Source: Frankiales bacterium (GTDB lineage: Bacteria; Actinomycetota; Actinomycetes; S36-B12; CAIYMF01). From it: DNA of 64,000 bases. Positions 1 to 7,014 of this stretch are shown here, piece by piece. The stretch is from the NCBI GenBank assembly GCA_016125335.1, contig WGLY01000010.1, forward strand, positions 1 through 64,000. Direction: 5' to 3'. The translations under genes and the position numbers were made by a program. The stretch's first letter is position 1, and each line of letters opens with the position of its first letter. The notes below the pieces were generated by a model. It ran no database searches, was not told the origin of the DNA, and saw nothing but the letters and a program-made list of their open reading frames with translations.

Positions 1-87
1 GACCGAGCCGGCGTCGTCCTTCACGTCCAGGACGAGCCGGACCGCACGCTCGCGGAGCTCGTCGGGGTACTTCCTCGGTGCTGCCAT
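1..87 (-). CDS. IS3-family transposase OrfA, N-terminal fragment
   Basis: Translation from the ATG at 87 gives MAAPRKYPDELRERAVRLVL followed by DVKDDAGS, then runs off the window. The K-Y-P-x-E-x-R-E-R-A-V-R-L start is typical of the helix-turn-helix OrfA protein of actinobacterial IS3-group elements, which binds the terminal repeats and is fused to the DDE OrfB by frameshifting. Only 29 codons are visible. Whether the copy is intact cannot be told. Confidence 0.7.
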   Translation of the reverse strand, partial: MAAPRKYPDELRERAVRLVLDVKDDAGSV

Positions 88-139
88 GACTCCCAGCCTC
101 CCGTGGCTTGAGAGCCTCCATCAATCCCGGGGCGGTTCA
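1..139 (-). mobile_element. End of an IS3-family insertion sequence (cut by window edge)
   Basis: The segment holds the 5' end of an OrfA-like transposase gene on the minus strand. Outside it lies a candidate terminal inverted repeat whose outer tip is at 139: read on the minus strand it begins TGAACCGCCCCGGG. A TGA-initiated, GC-rich end followed by OrfA is the usual IS3-family arrangement. The rest of the element lies outside the window, so neither the other terminal repeat nor the target duplication can be checked. Confidence 0.6.
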
Positions 140-922
140 ACCTGTGCATCGGCGCCTTCGCCACAGCCGCAGGCGCCCCCGCAGCAACTAATGACTCCGC
201 CAACGCGGACCCGTCATCGACCAGCAGCGACCACACCAGCGCCACCGCCACCCCGAGCGCCGTCACCACCAGCATCCGCGACCGAACCCAACGAACCAGC
301 CAGCCATGCCAGGACGCCATGGAATCCCCCGAACCCGAGATGTGAACTTGTGGCAACCCGGACCCAACCAGTGCTATGACTGCCAGTCAAGGAAGTCATC
401 AAGAGTTCATCCAACGTGGCGGCGAACGGCAAGGCAGCGGATAGACGCTGAGTCGCCACCACTCCCAATCGACTGAGCTCGACTGGGAGAGTCTTGACCA
501 TGTAGACGGTGACCAAGGTCCGGATGGACACCAGCGGGTCCACGCACGAGCACACCCAAGGCGTCATCGACTCGACGGGCACCTTCCATACCAGGGCGTC
601 CGTCGTGCGCAGCATCGACAACGGAAACCTCTGGCAGACCAGCGGCGGCGGTCGAACGGCGCGCATCCGAAAGATCGCGCAGTGCCCGCGACCCGGCTGC
701 TCGGTGACGCCCTACATCACCACGGCACCGGACCACACCACCGCCAACAACCTGGACAACCTCCCCCGGGGATAGGTCAAGCCTCGAGTGGCGCCGCACA
801 TCGAGAACCTGAGATCGCCGCCAGACATCGGTCGTCAGGCAGTGCGGTGAAGACGCCCTCCGCGGAAGTCTCAAGGCGACCCGTGGTCGCCGAGGCGAGC
901 GTCGTGTGTTGAACGCCCCGCC
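140..922. other. Non-coding or decayed element DNA
   Basis: Open frames exist on both strands but none has a plausible start, a recognisable domain or actinobacterial-looking protein composition. They are rich in Pro/Arg/His and overlap each other. The stretch is best read as decayed mobile-element sequence between the IS end and the gene at 923. No tRNA, terminator or duplicate of the tmRNA 3' end was found here. Confidence 0.4.
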
Positions 923-1225
923 TCAGCTGCGTTCCGGGAATTCGCGGTCGGCATAGTCGAGGTAGACGTGAACGTCGGTCTCGTCGAGATCGGGTGGGAC
1001 GAGGTCGATGCAGTCCGGACAGGTCTCGCCCAGGGGCGGCCAGGGGCTGCTGGTGAGGTATCCGACGGTGATGGTGCCGCAGGCCGAGAGCCCGCCCACG
1101 CTGGTGGCAGCGTGGGCGGGCCCATGGGTGGTCTGCAGCTCGCAGACCTCCACGACGTCGTGCTCCCGCCTGAATCGCAGGAGCTGACGTCGCAGACCTT
1201 GATACCCGGCCCAGTAGGGCGTCAT
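923..1225 (-). CDS. Mobile-element protein of unknown function, translationally coupled to upstream gene
   Basis: The predicted protein is 100 aa, starts at an ATG and is acidic at its C-terminus (many Asp/Glu in the last 30 residues). It has three cysteines, including the pair Glu-Thr-Cys-Pro-Asp-Cys near residue 72 that resembles half of a metal knuckle. I do not recognise a family. The start ATG overlaps the stop of the gene at 1222-1467 as ATGA, which supports both being real and co-expressed. Its location between an IS end and the integrase suggests element cargo. Function unknown. Confidence 0.5.
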   Translation of the reverse strand: MTPYWAGYQGLRRQLLRFRREHDVVEVCELQTTHGPAHAATSVGGLSACGTITVGYLTSSPWPPLGETCPDCIDLVPPDLDETDVHVYLDYADREFPERS

Positions 1226-1467
1226 CGGTCGGCCGCGATGAGGTCGCAGTCGAGCGCGAACAGGGCGCGTTCACGCATGTCGGTGAAGCCGACCTGGCCC
1301 AGGTCGGTGATCCCGCAGGCCCGGACGGTGTCCGGCCAGCTCGCGCGTTCGTGATTGCGCAGCAGGACCACCTTGCGGGCGTCCGCGTCCCGCGCTGGTG
1401 CCAGGCGCCAGTGGTAGGTGGTGAAGTCAGCGCGCCAGCGTCGCGCTGTGAACTCGATGCTGGCCAC
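1222..1467 (-). CDS. Small mobile-element protein of unknown function
   Basis: The chosen start is the GTG at 1467, preceded by the purine-rich AGGGGAG; it gives an 81-aa protein. The open frame continues upstream to 1584, but that part is Pro/Arg/Gly-rich and looks non-coding. The body (ASIEFTARRWRADF and onward) is balanced in composition and ends in an Asp/Ala-rich tail. No domain is recognised. It is the first gene of a two-gene unit with 923-1225 through a 4-nt ATGA overlap. Confidence 0.45.
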   Translation of the reverse strand: MASIEFTARRWRADFTTYHWRLAPARDADARKVVLLRNHERASWPDTVRACGITDLGQVGFTDMRERALFALDCDLIAADR

Positions 1468-1977
1468 CGCTCCCCTGCCTTCCGGGTGGACGGGCCAGGA
1501 GCGCCCCGGGATGTGGGTCCACGGGGCGCGCCTAGGCCCGCCTGTTGCGCGTCCGGAGCCGCCGTAGGCCGGATGCCGGCGCACCCATCCGCGGCAGCGA
1601 AACTAAGGCCGCCGAGCACCACCCGCCAGGACCCTGACCTGTTCTTGACCGGCAATGTGACCAGTCTCACCCTCGTAGTCGCTTACTTCACTGGGCAACT
1701 TGCACAGTTGTAGCGCTCCTCAATGCACAGCTGACGCACTCCCCGCCAGCCGGGTGGCCATCGGTAGTCACCGGCTGGGGAGCTCGGCTCGAGTCACCAC
1801 GACCAGCCTGCGGAACACGACGCCAGGCGGCAGACGTCGGCCTGGCAACGTCGCACGCGTTCCCGCACACAACGTCCGCTCCCCCGGCAGGAACCGCCAC
1901 GCACAAGGTCCCCAGCAGCGGGCACACCATCCGACACTCGTCTGGCTCCTACGGATGACAACGCGCGTTGTCGCTGG
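1468..1977. other. Intergenic element DNA with a small dyad
   Basis: No convincing gene is present. A short dyad, CAACT-TGCAC-AGTTG, lies at 1696-1710, about 230 bp upstream of the GTG at 1467, and could be an operator for that unit. The remainder shows only mixed short frames on both strands. Confidence 0.3.
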
Positions 1978-2313
1978 CTACGTCGCGCGAGTGACCGGGT
2001 TCTCGCAGAGTACGGCGACGCTGTGGACGCGAGGAATCCGCGCAGAGTGATGTCGTCCACTACTCACGACAACCGCGTCGTGATGTTGAGTGCTGCGCGT
2101 TGCATCGGGAGATCGACGAACATCGAGCTCCTGCAGCACGTCGCGCAAGTTCAGAAGCGCTCTCACGTTGGCTGGCAACACGAGGTCGTCGGGCCAGGCC
2201 ATGGCGTCGGCGATCGCGATCGTGAGGTCTTCGATCTGCCACCGCAGCTTGCGAACGCTCTCGACCCGGCAGTCCGGGTCGTCGCACTGATGAACGCTCT
2301 GCTGATCAGTCAT
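1978..2313 (-). CDS. Hypothetical protein of the integrated element
   Basis: The ATG at 2313 gives 111 aa. The first ~70 residues look like a real folded domain: a CDDPDC pair near residue 9, then a helical stretch (VESVRKLRWQIEDLTIAIAD) and a Leu/Asp/Val-rich segment. The last 40 residues are Ser/Arg/His-rich and may be disordered. The frame is open further upstream, but that part has non-coding composition. No family recognised. It is transcribed away from the repeat array at 2436-2645 and the HTH gene at 2692. Confidence 0.4.
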   Translation of the reverse strand: MTDQQSVHQCDDPDCRVESVRKLRWQIEDLTIAIADAMAWPDDLVLPANVRALLNLRDVLQELDVRRSPDATRSTQHHDAVVVSSGRHHSARIPRVHSVAVLCENPVTRAT

Positions 2314-2435
2314 GCGACGACGCTCGGCCTCTCGCCCACTGAGCACACCACATCGGTCCCGACCGCTGTGGACGACTCGCGCCACTGGTCGGCCGCAGCG
2401 GAAGAGGTCGGCGGCCACACACGCTCGCATGATGC

Positions 2436-2645
2436 CGGCGGACGCGATCGCGGACGTCCGTTCGGTGACACCAGATGCTGAGTGGCTCACGCGAGACGCC
2501 GGACAACATGATGGTCAACCGTCGGTCCGTCGCCGAGAGCGAAGAAGCCTTCACGCCAAGCGGCGGACGAAATGACGGACGACATCCAGTCCGTCGTCGG
2601 CCGCGGAAGCCAGGCACACCCCAGACGGCGGACGAGATGACGGAC
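2436..2645. repeat. Iteron-like array: four ~20-bp direct repeats spaced 61-65 bp
   Basis: Related 20-bp units start at 2436, 2497, 2561 and 2626. The last two (CGGCGGACGAAATGACGGAC and its one-base variant) match 19/20; the first two match this unit about 16/20 and 15/20. Sequence after the core is also partly similar between copies, so these look like imperfect ~64-bp tandem repeats. Spacings of 61, 64 and 65 are not multiples of three, which argues against a coding repeat. They lie immediately upstream of the HTH gene at 2692. Possible roles are binding sites for that protein, integrase arm sites, or a replication/transfer origin of the element. Confidence 0.5.
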
Positions 2646-2691
2646 AGTACGCGCACCATGGTCGGCCCAGTTGTGAGGAAGGGATCCCCTG

Positions 2692-3063
2692 ATGAGCCGT
2701 CCAGTGATGATGTCGATGCCGATCCGTCCGTCGGGCGGTCCTCCGGCTCCAGCTGACGCGGTTGCCGCCCCCGTCCCGGACGCAGAACCGCTGGTGCCTC
2801 ACACCCTGAGTCCCGAGGAGGTTGCCGAGATCGTCGGCGCCTCGGCGTGGTGGTTGCGTGATCAGGCGAGACGGGGCCTGCTCACCCATCTCCGGCTCGG
2901 TAAGGGCAGAATCCGCTTCTTGCCCGAGCACGTGAACGAGGTTCTGGCGCGTTGCACGGTTCCCACGGTCGAGAACTCCAGGCCTGCGGCCGTTCCCGAC
3001 GATGGCGTCCCCGTCCTGTCGCTGGGTGGCACGAGCCGTTCACAACGGGCTCACCGGAGGTAG
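2692..3063 (+). CDS. Excisionase/MerR-type helix-turn-helix protein
   Basis: The protein is 123 aa with an ATG start and a GAAGGGAT ribosome site 6-7 nt upstream. A Pro-rich leader of ~35 residues precedes a winged-helix domain of the HTH_17/excisionase type at about residues 38-90: LSPEEVAEIVGASAWWLRDQ, then ARRGLL and a wing with KGRIRFLPEHV. Such proteins bind DNA next to integrases and act as recombination directionality factors or element regulators. It faces the integrase gene convergently (47-bp gap) and sits just after the iteron-like array, which may be its target. The recombination role is inference. Confidence 0.6.
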   Translation: MSRPVMMSMPIRPSGGPPAPADAVAAPVPDAEPLVPHTLSPEEVAEIVGASAWWLRDQARRGLLTHLRLGKGRIRFLPEHVNEVLARCTVPTVENSRPAAVPDDGVPVLSLGGTSRSQRAHRR

Positions 3064-3109
3064 TCCCTTGCTCCTGCGCACGCCGTTGTCGGGGCCCATA
3101 GATGTGGGC

Positions 3110-4276
3110 CTACGTCACCAAGCCAGAGAGCGCGCGACCGGCGGCCGCCGCCGCGGCATTCTGCTGGTCGGGCAGCAGGTGCGAGTACGTGTCGGTCGTC
3201 GTGGTGATCGACTCGTGGCCGAGCCGGCGCTGCAGCACGAACAGGTCGGTGCCCTGGGCAATCATCCACGACGCGTGGGTGTGGCGGAGGTCGTGGACCC
3301 GCGGTCTCTTCGTCAGACGCGGGGCGTCGGGGTCGCGTGTCCCGTCCGGCCTGTGCGGGTCGCATGCCGCGTTGAGCGCAGGAGTCCACGTGGACGTCCA
3401 GAACCGCGACGACGAGATCTGGTTGCCGCGCGAGTTGGCGAACACCAGGTCGTCCGGGGCGCGGCCCTCAATGATCGGGCGCAGCACGTCGACAAGATCG
3501 TCAGGCAGAGCGATCGTGCGACGTGCCCGCTTGGTCTTGGGCGGTCCCACGTACCAGTTGCGCTTCTCGTCGCGCTTCCAGGCCTTCGTCACCCGGATCG
3601 TCGGCGGGGTCGCGCCGAGGTCGAAGTCGGCGGTCGTCAAAGCGGTAGCTTCCCCCCAGCGCATGCCTGTGGCCACCAGAGTCAGCACGAGCGGCCTATA
3701 CGACTCGGGGATCTGTGCGAGCAGAAGGGCGAACTCGTCACGAGTCAGCACGACCATCTCGTCCTGCGTGGCCGTGCTCTTCGGCAGCTCGATGCCAGCG
3801 CACGGATTGTCCGATCGGTAACCGAGTCGCACGGCCGTCGACAACGACGCGGACAGCAGTCCGTGCACGTTCGCGATCGTCTTCGGCGCCAGGCCCTTGG
3901 CACTCATCGCCTGCACCCACGTGGCGATGTGGCGGTAGGTGACACCCACCACCGGCACGCCACCGATCACCGGGTCGATGTGCGACGTGAGCTGCGTGCG
4001 GTAGTGGCTACGGGTGTCGGGTCCGACTGCCGTCAGCAGGTCGATGTGCTCGCGCACGACGTCGGACAACGTGGGGCCGGACTGCTTCACGGCCTCGGCC
4101 AGTCGCGCGGCCTCGACCTCGCGTCCGCCGGCTGCCTCGATGAGCTTCAGCGCGACGACGGCCTCGCGCTCGTCGTCGTAGGTCAGCGAGGTCTGCTTGC
4201 CGGTGTCCGGGTCGCGCCAGAGCACGGCGTAGGCCGTGGTGCCGTCAGCTCGGCGGCGCGGTCGGATGGAGGCCAT
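3110..4276 (-). CDS. int: Tyrosine-family site-specific integrase
   Basis: The 388-aa protein starts MASIRPRRRADG at the ATG 4276. It has an N-terminal AP2-like arm-binding region, a SAM-like core-binding domain (about 65-160) and a C-terminal catalytic domain (about 175-375). Catalytic signatures are visible: Arg in VATGMRWGEATAL, the HTHAS box in LRHTHASWMIAQG, the LGH box in LQRRLGHESI, and the nucleophilic Tyr in TTDTYSHLLP. It cuts and joins att sites. Its start is only 79 bp from the tmRNA 3' end, so the element presumably uses ssrA as its attB. The start is set by the upstream in-frame stop and by homologous MASI-type starts. Confidence 0.93.
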   Translation of the reverse strand: MASIRPRRRADGTTAYAVLWRDPDTGKQTSLTYDDEREAVVALKLIEAAGGREVEAARLAEAVKQSGPTLSDVVREHIDLLTAVGPDTRSHYRTQLTSHIDPVIGGVPVVGVTYRHIATWVQAMSAKGLAPKTIANVHGLLSASLSTAVRLGYRSDNPCAGIELPKSTATQDEMVVLTRDEFALLLAQIPESYRPLVLTLVATGMRWGEATALTTADFDLGATPPTIRVTKAWKRDEKRNWYVGPPKTKRARRTIALPDDLVDVLRPIIEGRAPDDLVFANSRGNQISSSRFWTSTWTPALNAACDPHRPDGTRDPDAPRLTKRPRVHDLRHTHASWMIAQGTDLFVLQRRLGHESITTTTDTYSHLLPDQQNAAAAAAGRALSGLVT

Positions 4277-4280
4277 GACG

Positions 4281-4322
4281 AAGGAGGGTAGCCATCCGTG
4301 TCAACGGTTGGCTACCCTCCTT
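4281..4322. repeat. Perfect 14-bp inverted repeat between integrase start and tmRNA
   Basis: Arms at 4281-4294 and 4309-4322 are exact reverse complements with a 14-nt loop. Each of two TGTCAAC heptamers (4299-4305 and 4322-4328) lies at or near an arm. The hairpin begins 5 nt upstream of the int ATG and is 33 bp past the tmRNA end. No T-tract follows. It could be an integrase or repressor binding site, a terminator for ssrA transcription, or an attenuator that controls int translation. Confidence 0.7.
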
Positions 4323-4354
4323 GTCAACATAACCAGCGTTTCCGCAGGTCACAG

Positions 4355-4720
4355 GGGTGGAGGTGGCGGGAATCGAACCCGCGTCCTTCGTTGGTGATCA
4401 GGGCCTTCTCCGGGCGCAGTCCGCTGTGCTTTTCTCGGCCCCGGGAGTCACGCGGACAAGCTCCCGACGGGCTCAGTCACTGTGTGATGTCCCGAGCAGC
4501 CCCGTGACCGGGCTACGCGGTGAGTTCCCTAGCTGACGCCAGGATCCGGGGCGGGAACGCCCCCGGGCTGACGGACTTCAGGCTCGCTTAGGCAGCGAGG
4601 GCGAAGTCAGTGCGCTGAGTGTTGGCACTTGTATTTAGGCGCTGGATCGTTGACGAGATGACCAGCATCCTCGGCCCGCTTCTCCCATCTCAACAGACGA
4701 AGTCGAAACCGATCACCCCC
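4355..4720 (-). ncRNA. ssrA: Transfer-messenger RNA (tmRNA)
   Basis: Transcribed leftward. The 5' end at 4720 reads GGGGGTGATCGGTTTCGACT, the conserved tmRNA start; the 3' end has a T-arm with GGTTCGATTCC. The 7-bp acceptor stem pairs 4714-4720 with 4359-4365, and the discriminator A is at 4358. The next three bases give CCC rather than CCA, so the CCA tail must be completed by the nucleotidyltransferase. It works with SmpB (9136-9615) to rescue stalled ribosomes and tag the nascent chain. The 3' end is also the apparent integration site of the element to its left. Confidence 0.96.
4588..4626 (-). other. tmRNA proteolysis-tag reading frame
   Basis: Within tmRNA, after TAAATACAAGT, the resume codon GCC starts the frame ANTQRTDFALAA followed by TAA at 4590-4588. 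With the alanine carried by tmRNA the added tag is 13 residues. The FALAA end is the usual actinobacterial degron recognised by ClpXP-type proteases. Confidence 0.9.
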
Positions 4721-4875
4721 TGTGCAGTTGTGCTCCCAGTGTAGGGGCACCGGGCAGCCCCGGCCGACCCCGTTGCTCCCCCGGAGTTCCGCCGGTGGCG
4801 ATCACGGCCCTGGACGCCGACCGGCGACGGGGACGAGCGCGGCCACGCCCCGGCGGTCCGGCGTACGGTGCTCGG

Positions 4876-5385
4876 GTGGACCGCACGATGCGTTCCCGGC
4901 GCGTGGCCGGGCTGGCCGGGCTGGCTACCACGGCCCTCGTGGTGGTGCTGAGCCTCACCGTGCTGGGCGGCCTGGGCACCCCCGCGCCGCCGGCGCCGCA
5001 GGTGCAGAACGGCGTCACCCTCGACGACCGTCACGCCGCGGAGAGCGCGGCCCGGCAGTTCGCGGTGTCGAGCTCGAGCGGCGGCGTGGGCAACGACGGC
5101 TGGCCGAGCACGGTCACCTCGGTGGTCGAGTACGTCACCGACGCCGCCACCGCGAGCCGCGTTCTGGGCTCGGAGTCCAACGGGGTGGGTGCCACCCCGG
5201 TGATCGTCGTGGTGATGGCCGGCGACTTCACGCCACCGCAGGGCTCACCCGTGACGTCGAGCTCCGCCGGCACGGAGGCCGCGATCGTCTACGACCCGTC
5301 CACCGGGCAGGTCACCGACCTCGTCGTCGCGGGCACCGGGTCGATCGACGTCGAGTCGCTCGGGCCCGGCACCCCGATCGCCTGA
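4876..5385 (+). CDS. Membrane-anchored protein of unknown function
   Basis: From the GTG at 4876 the product is 169 aa: a short basic N-terminus, one hydrophobic segment at about residues 13-37 (AGLATTALVVVLSLTVLGGL) and an extracytoplasmic domain rich in Ser, Thr, Val and Gly. No enzyme motif is visible. TACGGT, a good -10 hexamer, ends just before the GTG and there is no Shine-Dalgarno sequence, so a leaderless mRNA is likely; an ATG at 4888 is an alternative start. It is convergent with the FGGY kinase gene (14-bp gap). The open frame extends to 4795, but that part is Arg/Pro-rich and unlikely to be coding. Confidence 0.6.
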   Translation: MDRTMRSRRVAGLAGLATTALVVVLSLTVLGGLGTPAPPAPQVQNGVTLDDRHAAESAARQFAVSSSSGGVGNDGWPSTVTSVVEYVTDAATASRVLGSESNGVGATPVIVVVMAGDFTPPQGSPVTSSSAGTEAAIVYDPSTGQVTDLVVAGTGSIDVESLGPGTPIA

Positions 5386-5399
5386 GTGCCGCCGAATGC

Positions 5400-7013
5400 T
5401 CACACGCCGCGGTTGAGCCGGCCGTAGAGGCCCTTGAGCGTGCCGGCCAGCCGGCGGTACTCGGCGTACCCGGCGTCGTAGGCACCCACGTCCGACGCCG
5501 TCGGGTGGTAGGTGGCAGCGACCGGCACCGACGCCGGCACCTCCTCGAGCCGAAGCTCGCCCAGGCAGATCCGCGCCCACAGGGCCACGCCGCGCAGCTG
5601 CGCGTGCCGCGGGTCGGCCACCTGCTCGACCGGGCGCTGGAGCACGTCGGCGAACACCTGGCACCACAGGTCGCTCTGCGCCCCTCCCCCGAGGATGCGC
5701 ACGCTGGGCACCGGCCGCTTGAGGAACTTCTCGTAGGCCTCGAACAGCCAGCGCACGTTGTAGGCCACACCCTCGAGCACCGAGCGCACGAGCATCGCGC
5801 GGTCGGTGCGCAGGCTCATGTTGAGCCAGCCCGAACGCAGCCGCTTGTCCTCCACCGGGCTGCGCTCGCCGTTGAGCCACGGCATGAACAGCAGCCCCTC
5901 GCTGCCCGCCGGCGCCGTGGCCGCGAGCGCCAGCAGGTCGTCGAACGACGGCGCCGCACCCTCGGGCGCCATCCCCTCGGCGCCGATGCCGCTGCCGCCG
6001 CCGAGCAGGCCGTCGGGCGGTGCGATCACCTGCTCGCGCAGCCACTGGAGCGCGGCGGCCCCGGTCTCCTGGTTGTTCGCCACGATCGGGGTCTGCGGGT
6101 CGAGCCCCGGCACGGTGGCGATCGAGTGCAGCACGTCGGTGCGCTTGAACGGCACGCGCGCCCCGATCCAGGCCGTGGTCGAGAGGGCGATGTGGGTCTC
6201 GTACGGCGCCACCGCGCCGGACCCCACCACCGCCGCGTGCAGGTCCGGCACGCCGCACACCACGGGGGCTCCGGGCGCGACGCCGATCGCCTCGGCCACC
6301 TCGGGCAGCAACGGGCCGAGCACCGAGCCGGTGGGCACCAGCTCCGGCAGCCGGGCGCGGTCGCGGCGAGTGCGCGCGACGAGGGAGTCGACGTAGCCCA
6401 GTGGCGCGCCTGGCCTGTTGTCGGTGAGCCAGCTGAGGATCATCGACGCCGGCGTCGCCGCGGTGCGGCCGGTGAAGCGCAGGCCGAGGTAGTCCACCGG
6501 CTCGAGCAGCGCAACGGCGCGGGCGTACACCTCGGGCATGCGCTGCTGGAGGAGCAGCGAGTGGCCGGTGGGGTCGGCGCCGCTCGGCGTCGGCGCCCCG
6601 CCCGTCGTGCGGACGAACGGCAGCGCCTTGTGCGGCGCGATGCCCGAGACGTTCACCGGGCCGCCGATCACGTCCTTCACCAGGTCGCGCGCGCGGGTGT
6701 CGGCCCACAGCAGCACCTCGCCCACGGGCGTGCCGTCGGCGCCCACCGGCACCGTCGACCCCCACTGGCCGGTGATGGCGACGGCGTGCAGCGCGTCGCG
6801 GTCCGCGCCGGACTCCGCCACCGCCTCGGCCGAGGCCTCCACCACGCGGTCCCACCACTCCGCGGCGTCCTGGGTCGCCGCGCCGTCGAGCCCCACGTGC
6901 ACCGACACCGGCCGCGAGGCGATCCGCCGGATCTCGCCGTCGAGGCCCACCACCGCCACCTTGGGCCCGCCGTTGCCGAGGTCGACGGCGAGGATCCAGC
7001 GCGTGGCGTCCAT
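5400..7013 (-). CDS. FGGY-family carbohydrate (xylulokinase-like) kinase
   Basis: The 537-aa protein has the usual FGGY length and two-lobed layout: N-terminal nucleotide-fold start LAVDLGNGGPKVAVVG, the TGQWGS and WADTRA elements of the first lobe, an Asp in VCGVPDLHAA in the position of the catalytic base, and the C-terminal ILGGGAQSDLWCQ adenosine loop. The family phosphorylates sugars or polyols with ATP. The first loop is DLGNGGPK rather than the common DxGTTS, which hints at a distinct subgroup. It starts 1 nt after the stop of the PLP lyase gene, so the two are co-translated. The substrate is unknown; it may make the phosphate ester cleaved by the lyase. Confidence 0.85.
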   Translation of the reverse strand: MDATRWILAVDLGNGGPKVAVVGLDGEIRRIASRPVSVHVGLDGAATQDAAEWWDRVVEASAEAVAESGADRDALHAVAITGQWGSTVPVGADGTPVGEVLLWADTRARDLVKDVIGGPVNVSGIAPHKALPFVRTTGGAPTPSGADPTGHSLLLQQRMPEVYARAVALLEPVDYLGLRFTGRTAATPASMILSWLTDNRPGAPLGYVDSLVARTRRDRARLPELVPTGSVLGPLLPEVAEAIGVAPGAPVVCGVPDLHAAVVGSGAVAPYETHIALSTTAWIGARVPFKRTDVLHSIATVPGLDPQTPIVANNQETGAAALQWLREQVIAPPDGLLGGGSGIGAEGMAPEGAAPSFDDLLALAATAPAGSEGLLFMPWLNGERSPVEDKRLRSGWLNMSLRTDRAMLVRSVLEGVAYNVRWLFEAYEKFLKRPVPSVRILGGGAQSDLWCQVFADVLQRPVEQVADPRHAQLRGVALWARICLGELRLEEVPASVPVAATYHPTASDVGAYDAGYAEYRRLAGTLKGLYGRLNRGV

Positions 7014-7014
7014 G

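Noticed and set aside
301-360. Possible second att copy of the tmRNA 3' end (GGAATCCCCCGAACCCG at about 320)
   Set aside because: Only a loose match to GGAATCGAACCCGCG, with no flanking identity. The true second att site is probably outside the window.
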